From: Streptomyces sp. NRRL F-5123
GTDB taxonomy: Bacteria; Actinomycetota; Actinomycetes; Streptomycetales; Streptomycetaceae
DNA length: 64,000 nucleotides
Assembly (NCBI RefSeq): GCF_000721495.1
Contig: NZ_JOHY01000007.1
Location: forward strand, 62,001-126,000
Direction: 5' to 3'
This document shows, piece after piece, positions 24,813 through 35,665 of this stretch. Below the pieces are notes generated by a model, which was given only the letters and a program-made list of their open reading frames with translations, had not been told where the DNA came from and made no database searches. Numbering within the stretch: position 1 is the stretch's first letter; each line of letters opens with the position of its first letter. Position numbers and translations under genes: made by a program.

Positions 24813-25832
24813 ATGAGCAGCAACCAGCCGCCGCCCAACCCGTACGGGCAGCAGCCGCCGAACCCGTACGGCCAGCAGCCCGGGTACGGCCAGCAGCCGC
24901 CCGCTCAGCCCGGGTACGGCTACCCGCAGCCCGCACCGCAGCAGCCCGGCTACGGCCAGCAGCCCCCGCCGCCCCCGCAGGGCTACGGCCAGCAGCCTCC
25001 CGCCCAGCCGGGGTACGGGCAGCAGCCGCCCGCCCAGCAGGGCTACGGCTACCCGCAGCAGGGCGGCCAGCCGCCCTACGGCCAGGTGCCCCAGCAGGGG
25101 TACGGCTACGGGCAGCCGCAGGGCGCGCCGCAGAACGGCGGCAGCGGCAAGAAGACCGGCCTCATCGTCGGTGCCGTCGTGGTCGTCGCGGCGGTCATCG
25201 GGGGCGTCGTCTTCGCGATGCACGGCTCCGACGGCGGCGGCAGCAGCGGCCTGAAGAACGACGGCAAGAAGTACAAGCTGACCACGCCGGACGTCGTCGC
25301 CACGGACTACAAGAAGTCCGAGGACACCCCGGCCGAGAGCGACGGCTTCGACGACAGCGACGTCGCGAAGATGAAGACCCTCGGGGTCAGCAACCCGACC
25401 CGGGTGACCGCGGGTTACATGAAGGGCTCGTCCCAACTCACCGGGAAGCTGATCGAGTTCAGCGGCGTCTACGGCGACGTGAAGGACCCGCAGGCGGTCG
25501 TCGACGGCATGTTCACCGAGCTGCGCAAGCAGGCCACGGACGGCAGCAAGGACGACGGCACCAAGACCGAGCTGGACGGCGACGCCCAGACCGTGCACCC
25601 GGCGGGCGCCGAGGACGCGGTCATGAAGTGCCAGAAGGCCAAGACCACGGACGGCGACTCCGGCCAGACGTTCAACGTGACGATCTGCCTGTGGGCCGAC
25701 TACAGCACGGTCGGCTACGTCCTGCCCTTCGACCTGGCCGCGATGGCCACCGGCGGCGGCTCCTCGGACGTCAACAGCACGGCCGACCTGACCGCCCAGG
25801 TCCGCAAGGACGTCCGGGTGCCGATCGGCTGA
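24813..25832 (+). CDS. Pro/Gln/Tyr-rich membrane-anchored protein, unknown function
   Basis: A 339-residue protein with an ideal ribosome-binding site (GGAGGGGA) before the ATG. Residues 1-105 are a low-complexity tail made of repeated GYGQQPP and NPYGQQPP elements, cytoplasmic by topology. A transmembrane helix follows ([20 protein letters not shown]) and then an outer domain of about 200 residues with two cysteines (MKCQKAKT and TICLWAD), probably a disulfide. Such Pro/Gln/Tyr-rich N-termini are common in actinobacterial membrane proteins. I do not recognise the outer domain. It is divergent from valS. Confidence 0.85.
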   Translation: MSSNQPPPNPYGQQPPNPYGQQPGYGQQPPAQPGYGYPQPAPQQPGYGQQPPPPPQGYGQQPPAQPGYGQQPPAQQGYGYPQQGGQPPYGQVPQQGYGYGQPQGAPQNGGSGKKTGLIVGAVVVVAAVIGGVVFAMHGSDGGGSSGLKNDGKKYKLTTPDVVATDYKKSEDTPAESDGFDDSDVAKMKTLGVSNPTRVTAGYMKGSSQLTGKLIEFSGVYGDVKDPQAVVDGMFTELRKQATDGSKDDGTKTELDGDAQTVHPAGAEDAVMKCQKAKTTDGDSGQTFNVTICLWADYSTVGYVLPFDLAAMATGGGSSDVNSTADLTAQVRKDVRVPIG

Positions 25833-25850
25833 CCGGCGCCGTTTCACGCG

Positions 25851-25887
25851 GCGAGGGGCGCCCGGTACGGAACCGGGCGCCCCTCGC
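25851..25887. terminator. Bidirectional terminator between convergent genes
   Basis: A perfect 16-bp stem, gcgaggggcgcccggt with its complement at 25872-25887, and a five-base loop. It lies between the stop at 25832 and the clpX stop at 25911 and can serve both. Confidence 0.8.
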
Positions 25888-25910
25888 GCGTCGTACGGCC
25901 GGCGGCAGCG

Positions 25911-27194
<1,284 letters not shown>

Positions 27195-27366
27195 GAGGTC
27201 TTTCCCCTTCGCCTGGGTTCCGCCGGCCTTCAACGGAGCCTGGGTGCTTCTCTCATCGACGGTACCTTGCCGCGCCCCCCGTGTGGGCCCCCCTTGGACG
27301 TACTCGCTCATCCGGGTCCAGGGGGGCGAGGGGGCGCGGCCGGAACCGCCGCTCGGGTGGATCAGC

Positions 27367-27418
27367 CGTTCTCAGACGTTCTCGGACGTTCTCGGACGGT
27401 TCCCGGACGGTCCCGGGG
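27367..27418. repeat. Five degenerate 10-11 bp tandem repeats between clpP2 and clpX
   Basis: The units are cgttctcaga, cgttctcgga, cgttctcgga, cggttcccgga and cggtcccgggg, ending six bases before the clpP2 stop. They are in the 229-bp clpP2-clpX gap, where a separate clpX promoter could lie. A repeated operator or an RNA element is possible. Confidence 0.6.
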
Positions 27419-27423
27419 CTGTC

Positions 27424-28107
27424 TCAGACGCTCACGGAGGTCTTGCGGGTCGAGACGATCTGGTCGACGAGGCCGTAGGACAGGGCCTCCTCGGCGGTCA
27501 GGATCTTGTCCCGCTCGATGTCGTCCCTGATCTGCTCGATCGGGGTGGTGGAGTGCTTGGCCAGCATCTCCTCCAGCTGCTGCCGCATCCGGATGATCTC
27601 GTTGGCCGCGATCTCCAGGTCCGAGACCTGGCCGCGGCCGGTCTCGGTGTACGGCTGGTGGATGAGCACCCGGGCGTTCGGCAGCGCCATGCGCTTGCCG
27701 GGGGTGCCGGCGGCCAGCAGCACCGCGGCGGCGGAGGCCGCCTGGCCCATGCAGACCGTCTGGATGTCCGGCTTCACGAACTGCATCGTGTCGTAGATCG
27801 CAGTGAGCGCCGTGAAGGAGCCGCCGGGGCTGTTGATGTAGACCGAGATGTCGCGGTCCGGGTCCATCGACTCCAGGCACAGCAGCTGCGACATCACGTC
27901 GTTCGCCGAGGTGTCGTCGATCTGCACGCCCAGGAAGATCACCCGCTCCTCGAAGAGCTTCGAGTACGGGTCGTAGCGCTTGTAGCCCTGGGAGGTGCGC
28001 TCCTCGAACTGCGGAACGAGGTAGCGGGCCTCCGCGCCGAACACGCCGGGCCGCTCGGCCCGGGTGCGCTCGTACAGGCCGCTGCCGGGGAAATTCTGAG
28101 TGTTCAC
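27424..28107 (-). CDS. clpP2: ATP-dependent Clp protease proteolytic subunit ClpP2
   Basis: A 227-residue serine peptidase. The catalytic serine is Ser125 in [10 protein letters not shown] and the histidine is His150 in ARVLIHQPY; the Asp lies in the IRDDIERDK segment. The GTG at 28107 ([13 protein letters not shown]) follows GGACGGTGGAC and gives the usual streptomycete length. ClpP1 and ClpP2 assemble into a mixed tetradecamer. It sits 58 bp after clpP1 and is presumably co-transcribed with it. Confidence 0.95.
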   Translation of the reverse strand: MNTQNFPGSGLYERTRAERPGVFGAEARYLVPQFEERTSQGYKRYDPYSKLFEERVIFLGVQIDDTSANDVMSQLLCLESMDPDRDISVYINSPGGSFTALTAIYDTMQFVKPDIQTVCMGQAASAAAVLLAAGTPGKRMALPNARVLIHQPYTETGRGQVSDLEIAANEIIRMRQQLEEMLAKHSTTPIEQIRDDIERDKILTAEEALSYGLVDQIVSTRKTSVSV

Positions 28108-28165
28108 GTCCACCGTCCTGGTGATGTCGAGCTTCGAGTGATCGTCTGGGCTGCCGCGGCCCGGC

Positions 28166-28792
28166 TCAGGAGCCGGAGCTGGCGCCGGTGCCGCCACCGC
28201 CGGGCACGTGGGCGGCGGAGAGCATGACGCCGTCCAGCAGGCCGTACTCCTTGGCCTCCTCGGCGGAGAACCAGCGGTCGCGGTCGGAGTCCTTGGTGAT
28301 CTGCTCGAAGCTCTGGCCGGAGTGCTGGGCGATCAGCTCCGCCATGCGGCGCTTGGTGTGCAGCAGCTGCTCGGCCTGGATCTTGATGTCGGTGGCGGAA
28401 CCGCCGAGGCCGGCGGACGGCTGGTGCATCAGGATGCGGGTGTTCGGCAGCGCGAAACGCTTGCCCGGGGTGCCCGCGGTGAGCAGGAACTGGCCCATCG
28501 AGGCCGCCATGCCCATCGCGATGGTCACGACGTCGTTCTGGATGAACTGCATCGTGTCGTAGATCGCCATACCGGCGGTCACCGAACCGCCGGGGCTGTT
28601 GATGTAGAGGAAGATGTCCTTGTCCGGCTCGGCGGCCAGGAGCAGCAGCTGCGCCGTGATCTTGTTGGCGATGTCGTCGTCGACCGCTTGGCCGAGGAAG
28701 ATGATGCGCTCGCCGAGCAGTCGGTTGTAGACCTGGTCGCCGAGGCCACCGGGGTTCGGCTCGCCGGCGGCGGAAGGCATCTGAGTCGTCAC
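28166..28792 (-). CDS. clpP1: ATP-dependent Clp protease proteolytic subunit ClpP1
   Basis: A 208-residue serine peptidase. Ser98 in [10 protein letters not shown] and His123 in ILMHQPSAG are the catalytic residues. The GTG at 28792 follows AGGTGG with a short spacer and is preferred; an in-frame ATG four codons later (MPSAAGEPN) is the alternative. The C-terminus has a Gly/Ser-rich tail. In Streptomyces the clpP1-clpP2 operon is activated by ClgR, and a matching site is present upstream (28938-28953). Confidence 0.96.
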   Translation of the reverse strand: MTTQMPSAAGEPNPGGLGDQVYNRLLGERIIFLGQAVDDDIANKITAQLLLLAAEPDKDIFLYINSPGGSVTAGMAIYDTMQFIQNDVVTIAMGMAASMGQFLLTAGTPGKRFALPNTRILMHQPSAGLGGSATDIKIQAEQLLHTKRRMAELIAQHSGQSFEQITKDSDRDRWFSAEEAKEYGLLDGVMLSAAHVPGGGGTGASSGS

Positions 28793-28937
28793 GTATCCAC
28801 CTGCTCGTTGTCGGACGGTAGACGGGCCGTCACGGGGTCTTCGTCTGAGTCGGACGCCTTCCCCGCAAGGGGACTGCGCCCTTCTCCTTACGGACCCTAA
28901 CGCGCGGGTGGTGGCCGTAAATCCTGTACGGCCACCT

Positions 28938-28953
28938 GTTCGCTCTGAGCGCA
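28938..28953 (-). promoter_or_regulatory. Candidate ClgR operator upstream of clpP1
   Basis: The sequence gttcgctctgagcgca has CGC and GCG half-sites separated by five bases, the arrangement known for ClgR in actinobacteria. It is about 150 bp upstream of the clpP1 start. The assignment is from motif memory, not from a matrix scan. Confidence 0.5.
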
Positions 28954-29004
28954 TGGCGCTCCGCGCCGGGTGAGGGCGTCCCGTCCGCGCCGGGCGCACG
29001 TTTG

Positions 29005-29130
29005 AGGGGCGCGGGGAACCGCGCGCTCAGCCACCCACCGGCCGGTGGTCCGGTACGAAACCGGACCACCCCAGGGTCGGTGACGACCCGCGCCCCGGTG
29101 GGGGCTGGTCGCGCGGTTCCCCGCGCCCCT
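29005..29130. terminator. Inverted pair of dispersed repeats downstream of tig
   Basis: The arms aggggcgcggggaaccgcgc (from 29005) and gcgcggttccccgcgcccct (to 29130) are perfect complements and flank about 85 bp. The region lies between the tig stop at 29152 and the clpP1 leader, so it can form a long hairpin that ends tig transcription. The central part also carries a smaller inverted repeat (ggtccggta with taccggacc-like bases). Confidence 0.6.
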
Positions 29131-29151
29131 GAAAAACGCTCGACCCGCAGG

Positions 29152-30531
29152 TCAGGCTTCGTCAGCCTCGGCGGCGGCCTCGTCGCCCCCGGACGCGTCG
29201 GCGTCGTCCGCGTCGTCCTCCTCGTCGGCCAGGTCGACGACCTCACCGTTGGAGTCGACGACCTTCGCCGCCTCGACGACGACCGCGAGCGCCTTGCCGC
29301 GGGCGACCTCGCCCACCAGGAGCTGGACCTGGTTGCCCTCGACGACCGCCTGCGCGAACTGGTCGGGGCTCATGCCGGAGGACGCGGCGCGGCGCACGAG
29401 GTGCTCGGTGAGCTCCTCCTGGTTGACCGACAGCTTCTCCTTGCCGACCAGCTCGTCGAGGATGAACTGGGTCTTGATGCCCTTGACCGCCTGCTCCTCG
29501 ATCTGGGCGTCGTACTCCTCGCGCGTCTTGCCCTCGCGCTCCAGGAAGGACTCCCAGGTCAGACCCATCTGCGGGAACTGGTGGTGCTCCAGGTTGTGGG
29601 TCCGGGTCTCGATCTCGTCCTTGAGCAGCTTCTCCGGGATCGCGACCTCGGTCAGCTCGATGAGCGCGTCCAGGACCTTCTCCTGCGCGGCCGTGGCCTG
29701 GTCGTACTGCTTCATCGACTCCAGGCGCTTGCGGCTGTCCGCACGCAGCTCCTCCAGCGTGTCGAACTCGCTCGCCAGCTGGGCGAACTCGTCGTCCAAC
29801 TCGGGCAGTTCGCGCTGCTGGACGTCGGAGACCTCGACCTTGACCTCAGCGGCCTTGCCGGCGGCCGAGCCGCCCTTGAGCTCGGAGGTGAAGGTGGCCG
29901 AGCCACCGGCGGACAGGCCGGTCACGGCGTCGTCGATGCCGTCGAGGAGCTGGCCGGAGCCGATCGTGTAGCTGACACCCTTGGCGATGCCGTCGCCGAG
30001 GACCTCGCCGTCCACGGACGCCTCCAGGTCGACGACCACGACGTCGCCCTCGGCGGCGGCGCGGTCCACGGTGGAGGTGGTGGCGAAGCGGTCCCGCAGC
30101 TGCTCCAGGGACTTCTCGACGTCCTCGTCGGTGACCTCGACGGCGTCGACGGTGACCTCGATGCCGGAGTAGTCCGGGATCTCGATGGTCGGGCGGATGT
30201 CCACCTCGGCGGTGAACTTCAGCTCGTTGCCGTCGTCGAACTCGGTGATGTCGACGTCGGGCTGGCCGAGCACGTTGATCTCGCCCTCGGTGACCGCCTG
30301 CGTGTAGAACTTCGGCAGCGCGTCGTTGATGGCCTCTTCGAGGACCGCGCCGCGACCGAAGCGCTGGTCGATGACGCGGGCAGGGATCTTGCCCTTGCGG
30401 AAGCCCGGCACCGTGACCTGGTTGTTGATCTTCTTGTACGCCGCGTCGAGGCTGGGCTTGAGCTCCTCGAAGGGCACCTCGACAGTGAGTCGAACCCGGG
30501 TCGGGTTCAGAGTCTCGACGGCGCTCTTCAC
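29152..30531 (-). CDS. tig: Trigger factor, ribosome-associated chaperone and prolyl isomerase
   Basis: A 459-residue protein starting with GTG at 30531. It has the ribosome-binding signature [11 protein letters not shown] at about residues 41-51, an FKBP-like domain (about 165-240, with the DFEG-equivalent degenerate) and the long helical C-terminal chaperone domain. The final 35 residues are extremely acidic ([10 protein letters not shown]). It acts on nascent chains at the ribosome exit and stands next to clpP1-clpP2-clpX, the common bacterial tig-clp order. Confidence 0.96.
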   Translation of the reverse strand: MKSAVETLNPTRVRLTVEVPFEELKPSLDAAYKKINNQVTVPGFRKGKIPARVIDQRFGRGAVLEEAINDALPKFYTQAVTEGEINVLGQPDVDITEFDDGNELKFTAEVDIRPTIEIPDYSGIEVTVDAVEVTDEDVEKSLEQLRDRFATTSTVDRAAAEGDVVVVDLEASVDGEVLGDGIAKGVSYTIGSGQLLDGIDDAVTGLSAGGSATFTSELKGGSAAGKAAEVKVEVSDVQQRELPELDDEFAQLASEFDTLEELRADSRKRLESMKQYDQATAAQEKVLDALIELTEVAIPEKLLKDEIETRTHNLEHHQFPQMGLTWESFLEREGKTREEYDAQIEEQAVKGIKTQFILDELVGKEKLSVNQEELTEHLVRRAASSGMSPDQFAQAVVEGNQVQLLVGEVARGKALAVVVEAAKVVDSNGEVVDLADEEDDADDADASGGDEAAAEADEA

Positions 30532-30726
30532 GGTTGGGTCTCCTTGGGGGCTTTACGTTGATGGGGGCGGACCTTCGGCCCTTCGGCGCGGCTCGCGCGT
30601 CCGGTACTCGGTACTCGGCCATGCCGCGTACCCGGTCGCCGGCGGCCCATCCTACCCGTACCACAAACCCGCCCGGGCGGGGTCGCCCGGCGGTCCGCCG
30701 ACCGCTCCCGCGGGACGCGTAGGCGC

Positions 30727-30803
30727 TGGTCGGGGTGGCCGGATTCGAACCGACGGCCTTCCGCTCCCAAAGCGGACGCGCTACCAAGCTGCGCCACACC
30801 CCG
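30727..30803 (-). tRNA. tRNA-Pro (anticodon TGG), CCA encoded
   Basis: On the minus strand the acceptor CGGGGTG pairs with CACCCCG, followed by discriminator A and an encoded CCA (30729-30727). The D arm has GCGCAGCTTGGTAGCGC, the anticodon loop is CTTTGGGAG within a CCGCT/AGCGG stem, and the T arm has GGTTCGAATCC. All conserved positions fit. Confidence 0.96.
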
Positions 30804-30912
30804 CTGGTGCGACACGTAGAGTACATGCCCCTTAGACCGTGGGCAGCCGGTATTCACCCGCGGGCCAACCGGTTCGACCGCCAACCGCACGATGTGCCAG
30901 AATCAAGGCGCT

Positions 30913-30983
30913 GCGGGCGTAGCTCAATGGTAGAGCCCTAGTCTTCCAAACTAGCTACGCGGGTTCGATTCCCGTCGCCCGCT
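30913..30983 (+). tRNA. tRNA-Gly (anticodon TCC)
   Basis: The acceptor GCGGGCG pairs with CGCCCGC, discriminator T, no encoded CCA. The D arm is GCTCAATGGTAGAGC, the anticodon stem-loop CTAGTCTTCCAAACTAG, and the T arm GGGTTCGATTCCC. A CAGAAT hexamer at 30898-30903 is a possible -10. Confidence 0.96.
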
Positions 30984-30993
30984 CTGTGACGAG

Positions 30994-31032
30994 ACGGCCC
31001 GGTCCGCGGAGGGAATCCGCGGGCCGGGCCGT
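30994..31032 (+). terminator. Terminator hairpin after tRNA-Gly
   Basis: A 17-bp stem, acggcccggtccgcgga with its complement ending at 31032, loop ggaa-like. It starts 11 bases after the tRNA and is followed by ttgtc. Confidence 0.75.
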
Positions 31033-31103
31033 TGTCGTACCGGGACAGGCACAGGGCGGGGACAGGCACGGGGCGGGGCGACGGGCGCGGGGTGCCGGGC
31101 GGG

Positions 31104-31556
31104 TCAGTCGACGGGGACGCCCTGGGGGGACTTGATGCGGCGCATGATCATCTGGGAGTTGACGTCGCTGACGCCCGGCATGCCGATGAGCTTCTCGGTC
31201 CAGAAGCGCTCGTAGGCGTCGGAGTCGGCCACCGCGATACGGAGCAGGCAGCCGGGGGCTCCGTAGAGGCGGTAGGCCTCGACGACGTCGGTGGTGGACT
31301 GGACCTCGGTCTCGAAGGCGGCGACCGAGGCGCGGTCGCGGTGGACCTCGACGGAGGCGAAGACCTCGAAGCCGCGGCCGACGGCGGCCGGGTCCACGAC
31401 CGCGCGGTAGGTCTGGATCACCCCGTCGTCCTCCAGCTGGCGTACCCGGCGCAGGCACGGGGAAGGCGTGAGGCCGACCCGCTGGGCCAGCTCCTGGTTG
31501 GTCAGCCGGCCGTCGGCCTGGAGTTCGCGCAAGATGTGTCTGTCGATGGCGTCCAT
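31104..31556 (-). CDS. Lrp/AsnC family transcriptional regulator
   Basis: A 150-residue protein. The N-terminal helix-turn-helix contains LQADGRLTNQELAQRVGLTP and SPCLRRVRQLEDDGVI; the C-terminal RAM domain carries the ligand-binding pattern YRLYGAPGCLLRIAVADSD. Lrp/AsnC proteins sense amino acids as octamers. It is divergent from the asparaginase gene; the 179-bp gap between them is locally AT-rich (31561-31640), the likely operator region. Control of asparagine catabolism is a fair inference. Confidence 0.92.
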   Translation of the reverse strand: MDAIDRHILRELQADGRLTNQELAQRVGLTPSPCLRRVRQLEDDGVIQTYRAVVDPAAVGRGFEVFASVEVHRDRASVAAFETEVQSTTDVVEAYRLYGAPGCLLRIAVADSDAYERFWTEKLIGMPGVSDVNSQMIMRRIKSPQGVPVD

Positions 31557-31560
31557 CGCA

Positions 31561-31640
31561 GCATTATCAACCCAGATTTAACAAAGTACCGGCCGGTATT
31601 CGCAATCATATGCTGGGTCTACGCGCATATCATTGCAGTG
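31561..31640. promoter_or_regulatory. AT-rich divergent control region for lrp and asparaginase
   Basis: This stretch has far lower GC than the surroundings and includes aacccag and ctgggt half-sites about 40 bp apart plus repeated catat/atcat motifs. Lrp-type proteins favour AT-rich multi-site operators, so it is the best candidate binding region. Confidence 0.45.
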
Positions 31641-31735
31641 GAGACCGTGTACGGTGCCGAGCCCTGCTCCCACGGGCGTCGGCGGCCCCCGCGGCAGCGG
31701 TCCGGCGCAGCGGCAGCAATGGAGGCGGAGGCATC

Positions 31736-32788
31736 GTGCGACACGTCGTGGTGATCAGCACCGGGGGCACCATCGCCAGCCGGTGGCAGGGCGACGGATA
31801 CGCGGCAGAGGCCGCCGGGCGGGAGGTCCTGGAGGCCGGCGCGGTGCCCGAGGGCGTCCAGGTGCGGGTGGTGGACCTCTTCACCGTCAACAGCTCGCGG
31901 CTGACCACCGACCACCAGCTGCGGCTGCTGTACGCGGTGCACGAGGCTCTCGCCGACCCCGAGGTGGACGGCGTGGTCGTCACCCACGGCACGGACACCC
32001 TGGAGGAGTCCGCCTTCTTCGTCGACCTCTTCCACCACGACCCGCGCCCGGTGGTCTTCACCGGCGCGCAGCAGCCGCTGGACTCCCCCGAGGGCGACGC
32101 GGCGGGCAATCTCTACGACGCGCTGCTGACCGCCGGCTCCGGGCGGGACATCGGCGCGGTGATCGTCTTCGCCGGCCAGGTCTTCGCCGCCCGCGGCACG
32201 GTCAAGCAGCACACGGTGGACGCCCGCGCCTTCGGCGCCCCGGACGGGCAGCCGCTGGGCCGGGTCGACTTCGGCCGGGTGCGCTGGTCGCGCCGGGTGC
32301 CGCGGCACGAGCCGCTGCCGCTGCCCGCGCGCACGGGCAGCATCCCGCGGGTCGACATCGTGATGCACCACAGCGACGGCGACGCGGTCCTCTTCGACGC
32401 GGCCGTCGCGGCCGGCGCCCGCGGCATCGTGCTGGTCGGTACGGGCGCGGGCAACGCCAACCCGGAGGTCGCCGACGCCGTGCGCCGCGCGGTCGGCGCC
32501 GGGGTGCACGTCGCCGTCAGCACCCGGGTCGCCGCGGGCGCGGTGGCCCCGCTCTACACCGGCGGCGGCGCCGTCGACCTGGCGGCGGCCGGCGCGCTGC
32601 TGACCGGCGCGCTCAAGCCGGGCCAGGCCCGTATCGCGGTACTGGCCGCCCTGCTGGCGGCCGGCGGTCCGGACCGCGGGCCGGACGACGCGGACGCCGG
32701 GACGCTGCTGCGCGCCCTCCTGGCCCCGGCGGCGGCACCGCAGCGGGCGGCGTCAGATCTTTATCTGGTTGATGGTGTCGGCCACTGA
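31736..32788 (+). CDS. L-asparaginase, type II-like
   Basis: A 350-residue enzyme. The first active-site threonine is Thr12 in STGGTIAS and the second is Thr86-Asp87 in THGTDTLEE; the VVFTGAQQP segment and GTVKQHT lysine are also present. The GTG at 31736 follows GGAGGCGGAGG. No signal peptide is seen, so it is probably cytoplasmic. It hydrolyses asparagine to aspartate and ammonia. Its last 12 codons overlap a convergent small gene (32753-32947). Confidence 0.92.
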   Translation: MRHVVVISTGGTIASRWQGDGYAAEAAGREVLEAGAVPEGVQVRVVDLFTVNSSRLTTDHQLRLLYAVHEALADPEVDGVVVTHGTDTLEESAFFVDLFHHDPRPVVFTGAQQPLDSPEGDAAGNLYDALLTAGSGRDIGAVIVFAGQVFAARGTVKQHTVDARAFGAPDGQPLGRVDFGRVRWSRRVPRHEPLPLPARTGSIPRVDIVMHHSDGDAVLFDAAVAAGARGIVLVGTGAGNANPEVADAVRRAVGAGVHVAVSTRVAAGAVAPLYTGGGAVDLAAAGALLTGALKPGQARIAVLAALLAAGGPDRGPDDADAGTLLRALLAPAAAPQRAASDLYLVDGVGH

Positions 32789-32947
32789 GTTCAGGAACCG
32801 GTTGATGTCCGGCGCCATGTTCGTGGACGCCAGGAAGAAGCCGAAGAGGGCGGCGACGACCGCGGGCCACACCTTGATCGCCTTGGACCGGATCATGACG
32901 AAGAGCACGATCGCCAGCAGCAGTGCCGCGGACAGGGAGATAACCAC
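32753..32947 (-). CDS. Small conserved membrane protein (64 aa)
   Basis: Two hydrophobic helices (ISLSAALLLAIVLFVMIR and VWPAVVAALFGFFLA) are separated by a basic turn, and the tail NRFLNSVADTINQIKI is amphipathic. Start GTG at 32947. Similar short proteins are widespread in Streptomyces and of unknown role. The 36-bp overlap with the asparaginase end is convergent. Confidence 0.75.
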   Translation of the reverse strand: MVISLSAALLLAIVLFVMIRSKAIKVWPAVVAALFGFFLASTNMAPDINRFLNSVADTINQIKI

Positions 32948-33135
32948 AGCGGATCACTTCCTCTTTCGGGTTCCGAGCCGGCCCGGGGAAGCACGCTGCA
33001 CCCCCCGCCTCGCCCGTAGTCCATGGTGCCATCTCCGACCGACAACCAACGCCCTTCTGCGGCAGGGCAGATGGTTGCGATCAGGTGTGCTGGACGAGGA
33101 TTCGGCGTGTCGAGCCGGGGGTAGGTGCCGAGGCG

Positions 33136-34290
33136 TCAGGAAGCACGGTGGGCGCGGCTGACGATGAGCAGCGCCCGGTCGTCGTTGACGTCCTTGGCCA
33201 CGGCCTCGATGAGCCGCCAGGCGGCGCCGCGGAAGCCGGTCGCTATGAAGCGGTCCGCCTCGCCGATCAGCCGGTCCACGCCCTCGCTGATCTCGCGCTC
33301 GGCGGTCTCCACGAGGCCGTCGGTGAAGAGCATCAGCACGTCGCCGGAGCGCAACGTGCCCTTCACGCCGTGGAATTCGGCCCCGTCGTAGACGCCGAGC
33401 AGCGGCCCCTCGGCGGTTATCTGCTCCCACACGCCGCTGCCCGCGTGCAGTTGGACGCCCGGCGGATGGCCCGCGGACAGCAGCTCGTAGTCGCCGCTCT
33501 CCAGGTCGAGCACCAGGTGCACGGAGGTCGCGAAGCCCTCCTCCCAGTTCTGCCGCAGCAAATAGCCGTTGGCGGCGGGCAAGAAGGAATGCGGCGGCAG
33601 CGAGCCGAGCAGACCGCCGAACGCGCCGGACAGCAGCAGCGAGCGCGAGGCGGCGTCCATGCCCTTGCCCGACACGTCGGTGAGCACCGCCTCCAGCACC
33701 CGCCCGCCGGAGCTGCGGGTGGCCACGACGAAGTCGCCGGAGAAGGACTGCCCGCCGGCCGGGCGCAGCGACATCTCGGCGTGCCAGCCGCCGGGCAGCC
33801 GCGGCAGCCGGCTCTGCACCCGGATACGTTCCCGGAGGTCGAACAGCATGGTGTGCCCGCCCCGCCACGGCACCCCGACACGGGACCGGAACTGCGCGAT
33901 GACCAGGCCCGTCAGCGCGACCGCGGTGACCTCCAGCACCGTCCCCGGCGTGACCCGGGCCGGGCCCTCCCGGTAGGGGCCGAGCGTCGCGGACTCGGCG
34001 ATCAGCGCCACCGCCGAGGCCGCGTAGAGCAGCAGCAGGCTCGCGGGGCGCAGCAGCAGCCCGCCGGCCAGGATCGGCAGCACCAGGGCACTGGGCGGGC
34101 ACCAGGCGGGCGTGACGACCGAGACGTACGCCAGCAGCGGGACCGCCGCGACGAGCACGGCCAGGCCCGCCCAGTCGGAGACGCCGCCGCGGAAGTAGTC
34201 GACGGCCGCCTTGCGCACACCGAGCCGGGCCCGGTGCAGCCGCCTGCGCCACCGGATCCCGACTCCCTCGCCCACCGCCTCTTTTGCCAT
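33136..34290 (-). CDS. Membrane-bound PP2C/SpoIIE-type serine phosphatase
   Basis: A 384-residue protein. The N-terminal 145 residues have about four transmembrane helices; a short helical linker ([15 protein letters not shown]) leads to a PPM domain with the metal-binding SGDFVVA and [18 protein letters not shown] and [10 protein letters not shown] motifs. SpoIIE-like phosphatases usually dephosphorylate anti-anti-sigma factors in stress or developmental pathways. No sensor PAS or GAF domain, kinase or sigma gene is nearby. Confidence 0.93.
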   Translation of the reverse strand: MAKEAVGEGVGIRWRRRLHRARLGVRKAAVDYFRGGVSDWAGLAVLVAAVPLLAYVSVVTPAWCPPSALVLPILAGGLLLRPASLLLLYAASAVALIAESATLGPYREGPARVTPGTVLEVTAVALTGLVIAQFRSRVGVPWRGGHTMLFDLRERIRVQSRLPRLPGGWHAEMSLRPAGGQSFSGDFVVATRSSGGRVLEAVLTDVSGKGMDAASRSLLLSGAFGGLLGSLPPHSFLPAANGYLLRQNWEEGFATSVHLVLDLESGDYELLSAGHPPGVQLHAGSGVWEQITAEGPLLGVYDGAEFHGVKGTLRSGDVLMLFTDGLVETAEREISEGVDRLIGEADRFIATGFRGAAWRLIEAVAKDVNDDRALLIVSRAHRAS

Positions 34291-34429
34291 GTCCCGGCGA
34301 CCCTACCGAGCGGCGGCCCGGCTGTGCAGCGCCGATAACCTGTGAGCCGTCCGGGCGAGCCGCCAGGCCGCCCCTTTCGCGCCGGAAAATACGTTCGCCC
34401 GCTACCCGCCGCCCTGGTAGGCACGGTCC

Positions 34430-35665
34430 ATGACGATCGAGTTGCGGGCGCTCGCCGAGGGCGAGTGGGAAGCGTACGAACGGTGTCTTCTGCGGTCCTT
34501 CGGCGGTCCCGGCGAGGACCCCGCCGAGGCGCAGCTGTGGCGGGAGCTGCTGCCCGTCGGGCGGACGGTGACGGCGTGGGACGGCAAGGAGGTCGTCGGG
34601 ACCGCGGGCGCCTTCGACTTCCGCATGACGGTGCCGGGCGGCACCCTGCTGGAGGCCGCGGGCGTGACCGCGGTGAGCGTGCTGCCGACGCACCGCAGGC
34701 GCGGCCTGCTGACCGCGATGATGCGCCGCCAGCTGGACACCTTCCACGAGAGCGGCACGCCGGTCGCCGTCCTCACCGCCTCGGAGCCGCAGATCTACGG
34801 CCGGTTCGGCTACGGGGCCGCGGCGCGCCAGGTGCGCGGCAGTTTCGACGTGCGGCAGCTGACGGTGGCGCTGCCGCCGGGCGCGGAGCGGCTGCGGATG
34901 CGGCTGGTCGACCCGGCGGAGGGCTCGGCGGCCTGCGAGGCGGTCTACGCGCAGGTGGTGCCGCGCCGGCCCGGCATGCTCGCCCGCCGCCCCGGCTGGG
35001 AGCGCCACCCACTGCTGGACCCGGAGGGCGCACGCGGGGACTTCGGGCCGATGCTGTGCGTGCTCGCCGAGACCGACGACGGCGAGGTGCGCGGCTACGC
35101 CCGCTACTGGACGACGAGCCGTGCGACTCCCGAGGGCATCCCGGACGCCACCGTCAAGCTGCGGGACGCCGAGGCGCTCGACCCGGCGGCGTACGCGGCG
35201 CTGTGGCACTACCTGACCGGCATGGACCTGGTCGCGCGGCTGGTCTTCCACAACCGGCCCGCCGACGACCCGGTGCACCAGCTCGTCTCCGACATCCGCC
35301 GCTGCCGTCTGGGCTGGCGCGACGGGCTGTACCTGCGGGTGGTCGACCTTCCCGCCGCGCTCGCCGCACGCGCGTACAGCGCGCCGGTGGACGTGGTGCT
35401 GGCGGTCGAGGACGCCTTCTGCCCGTGGAATTCGGGGCGTTGGCGGCTGTCCGCGGACGCCTCGGGCGCGGTGTGCGAGCGTACGGCCGACCCCGCCGAC
35501 CTCTCCCTCGCCGCCCGCGAGCTGGCCACCGCCTACCTGGGCGGCCACACCCTGCGCACCCTCGCCGCCGCCGGGCTGGTCACCGAGCTGCGGCCGGGGG
35601 CCCTGGGGCCCGCTTCGACGGCCTTCCAGTCCGACGTGCAGCCGTGGGCGCCGTACGGCTTCTGA
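34430..35665 (+). CDS. Eis-like GNAT N-acetyltransferase
   Basis: A 411-residue protein with two GNAT domains and a sterol carrier-like C-terminal domain, as in Eis. The acetyl-CoA binding segment is VLPTHRRRGLLTAMM (about residues 85-100), and YGRFGYGAAA is typical of the family. The C-terminal carboxylate ends in PWAPYGF, matching the Eis habit of a conserved C-terminal Phe used as catalytic base. Eis enzymes acetylate amines, including aminoglycosides, at several positions. The last 86 bases overlap the convergent glycosylase gene. Confidence 0.92.
   Translation: MTIELRALAEGEWEAYERCLLRSFGGPGEDPAEAQLWRELLPVGRTVTAWDGKEVVGTAGAFDFRMTVPGGTLLEAAGVTAVSVLPTHRRRGLLTAMMRRQLDTFHESGTPVAVLTASEPQIYGRFGYGAAARQVRGSFDVRQLTVALPPGAERLRMRLVDPAEGSAACEAVYAQVVPRRPGMLARRPGWERHPLLDPEGARGDFGPMLCVLAETDDGEVRGYARYWTTSRATPEGIPDATVKLRDAEALDPAAYAALWHYLTGMDLVARLVFHNRPADDPVHQLVSDIRRCRLGWRDGLYLRVVDLPAALAARAYSAPVDVVLAVEDAFCPWNSGRWRLSADASGAVCERTADPADLSLAARELATAYLGGHTLRTLAAAGLVTELRPGALGPASTAFQSDVQPWAPYGF

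Noticed and set aside
27195..27311. N-terminal extension of ClpX from an upstream ATG
   Set aside because: The extension has no resemblance to ClpX, and the GTG at 27194 has a good ribosome-binding site and the standard N-terminus.
28793..28999. N-terminal extension of ClpP1
   Set aside because: The extra 69 residues are Arg-rich without similarity to ClpP propeptides, and they would cover the candidate ClgR site; the GTG at 28792 has AGGTGG.
30727..30983. tRNA genes as attachment sites of the integrative element
   Set aside because: No repeated tRNA 3' ends are seen, and the element's ends map clearly to 7379 and 9892.
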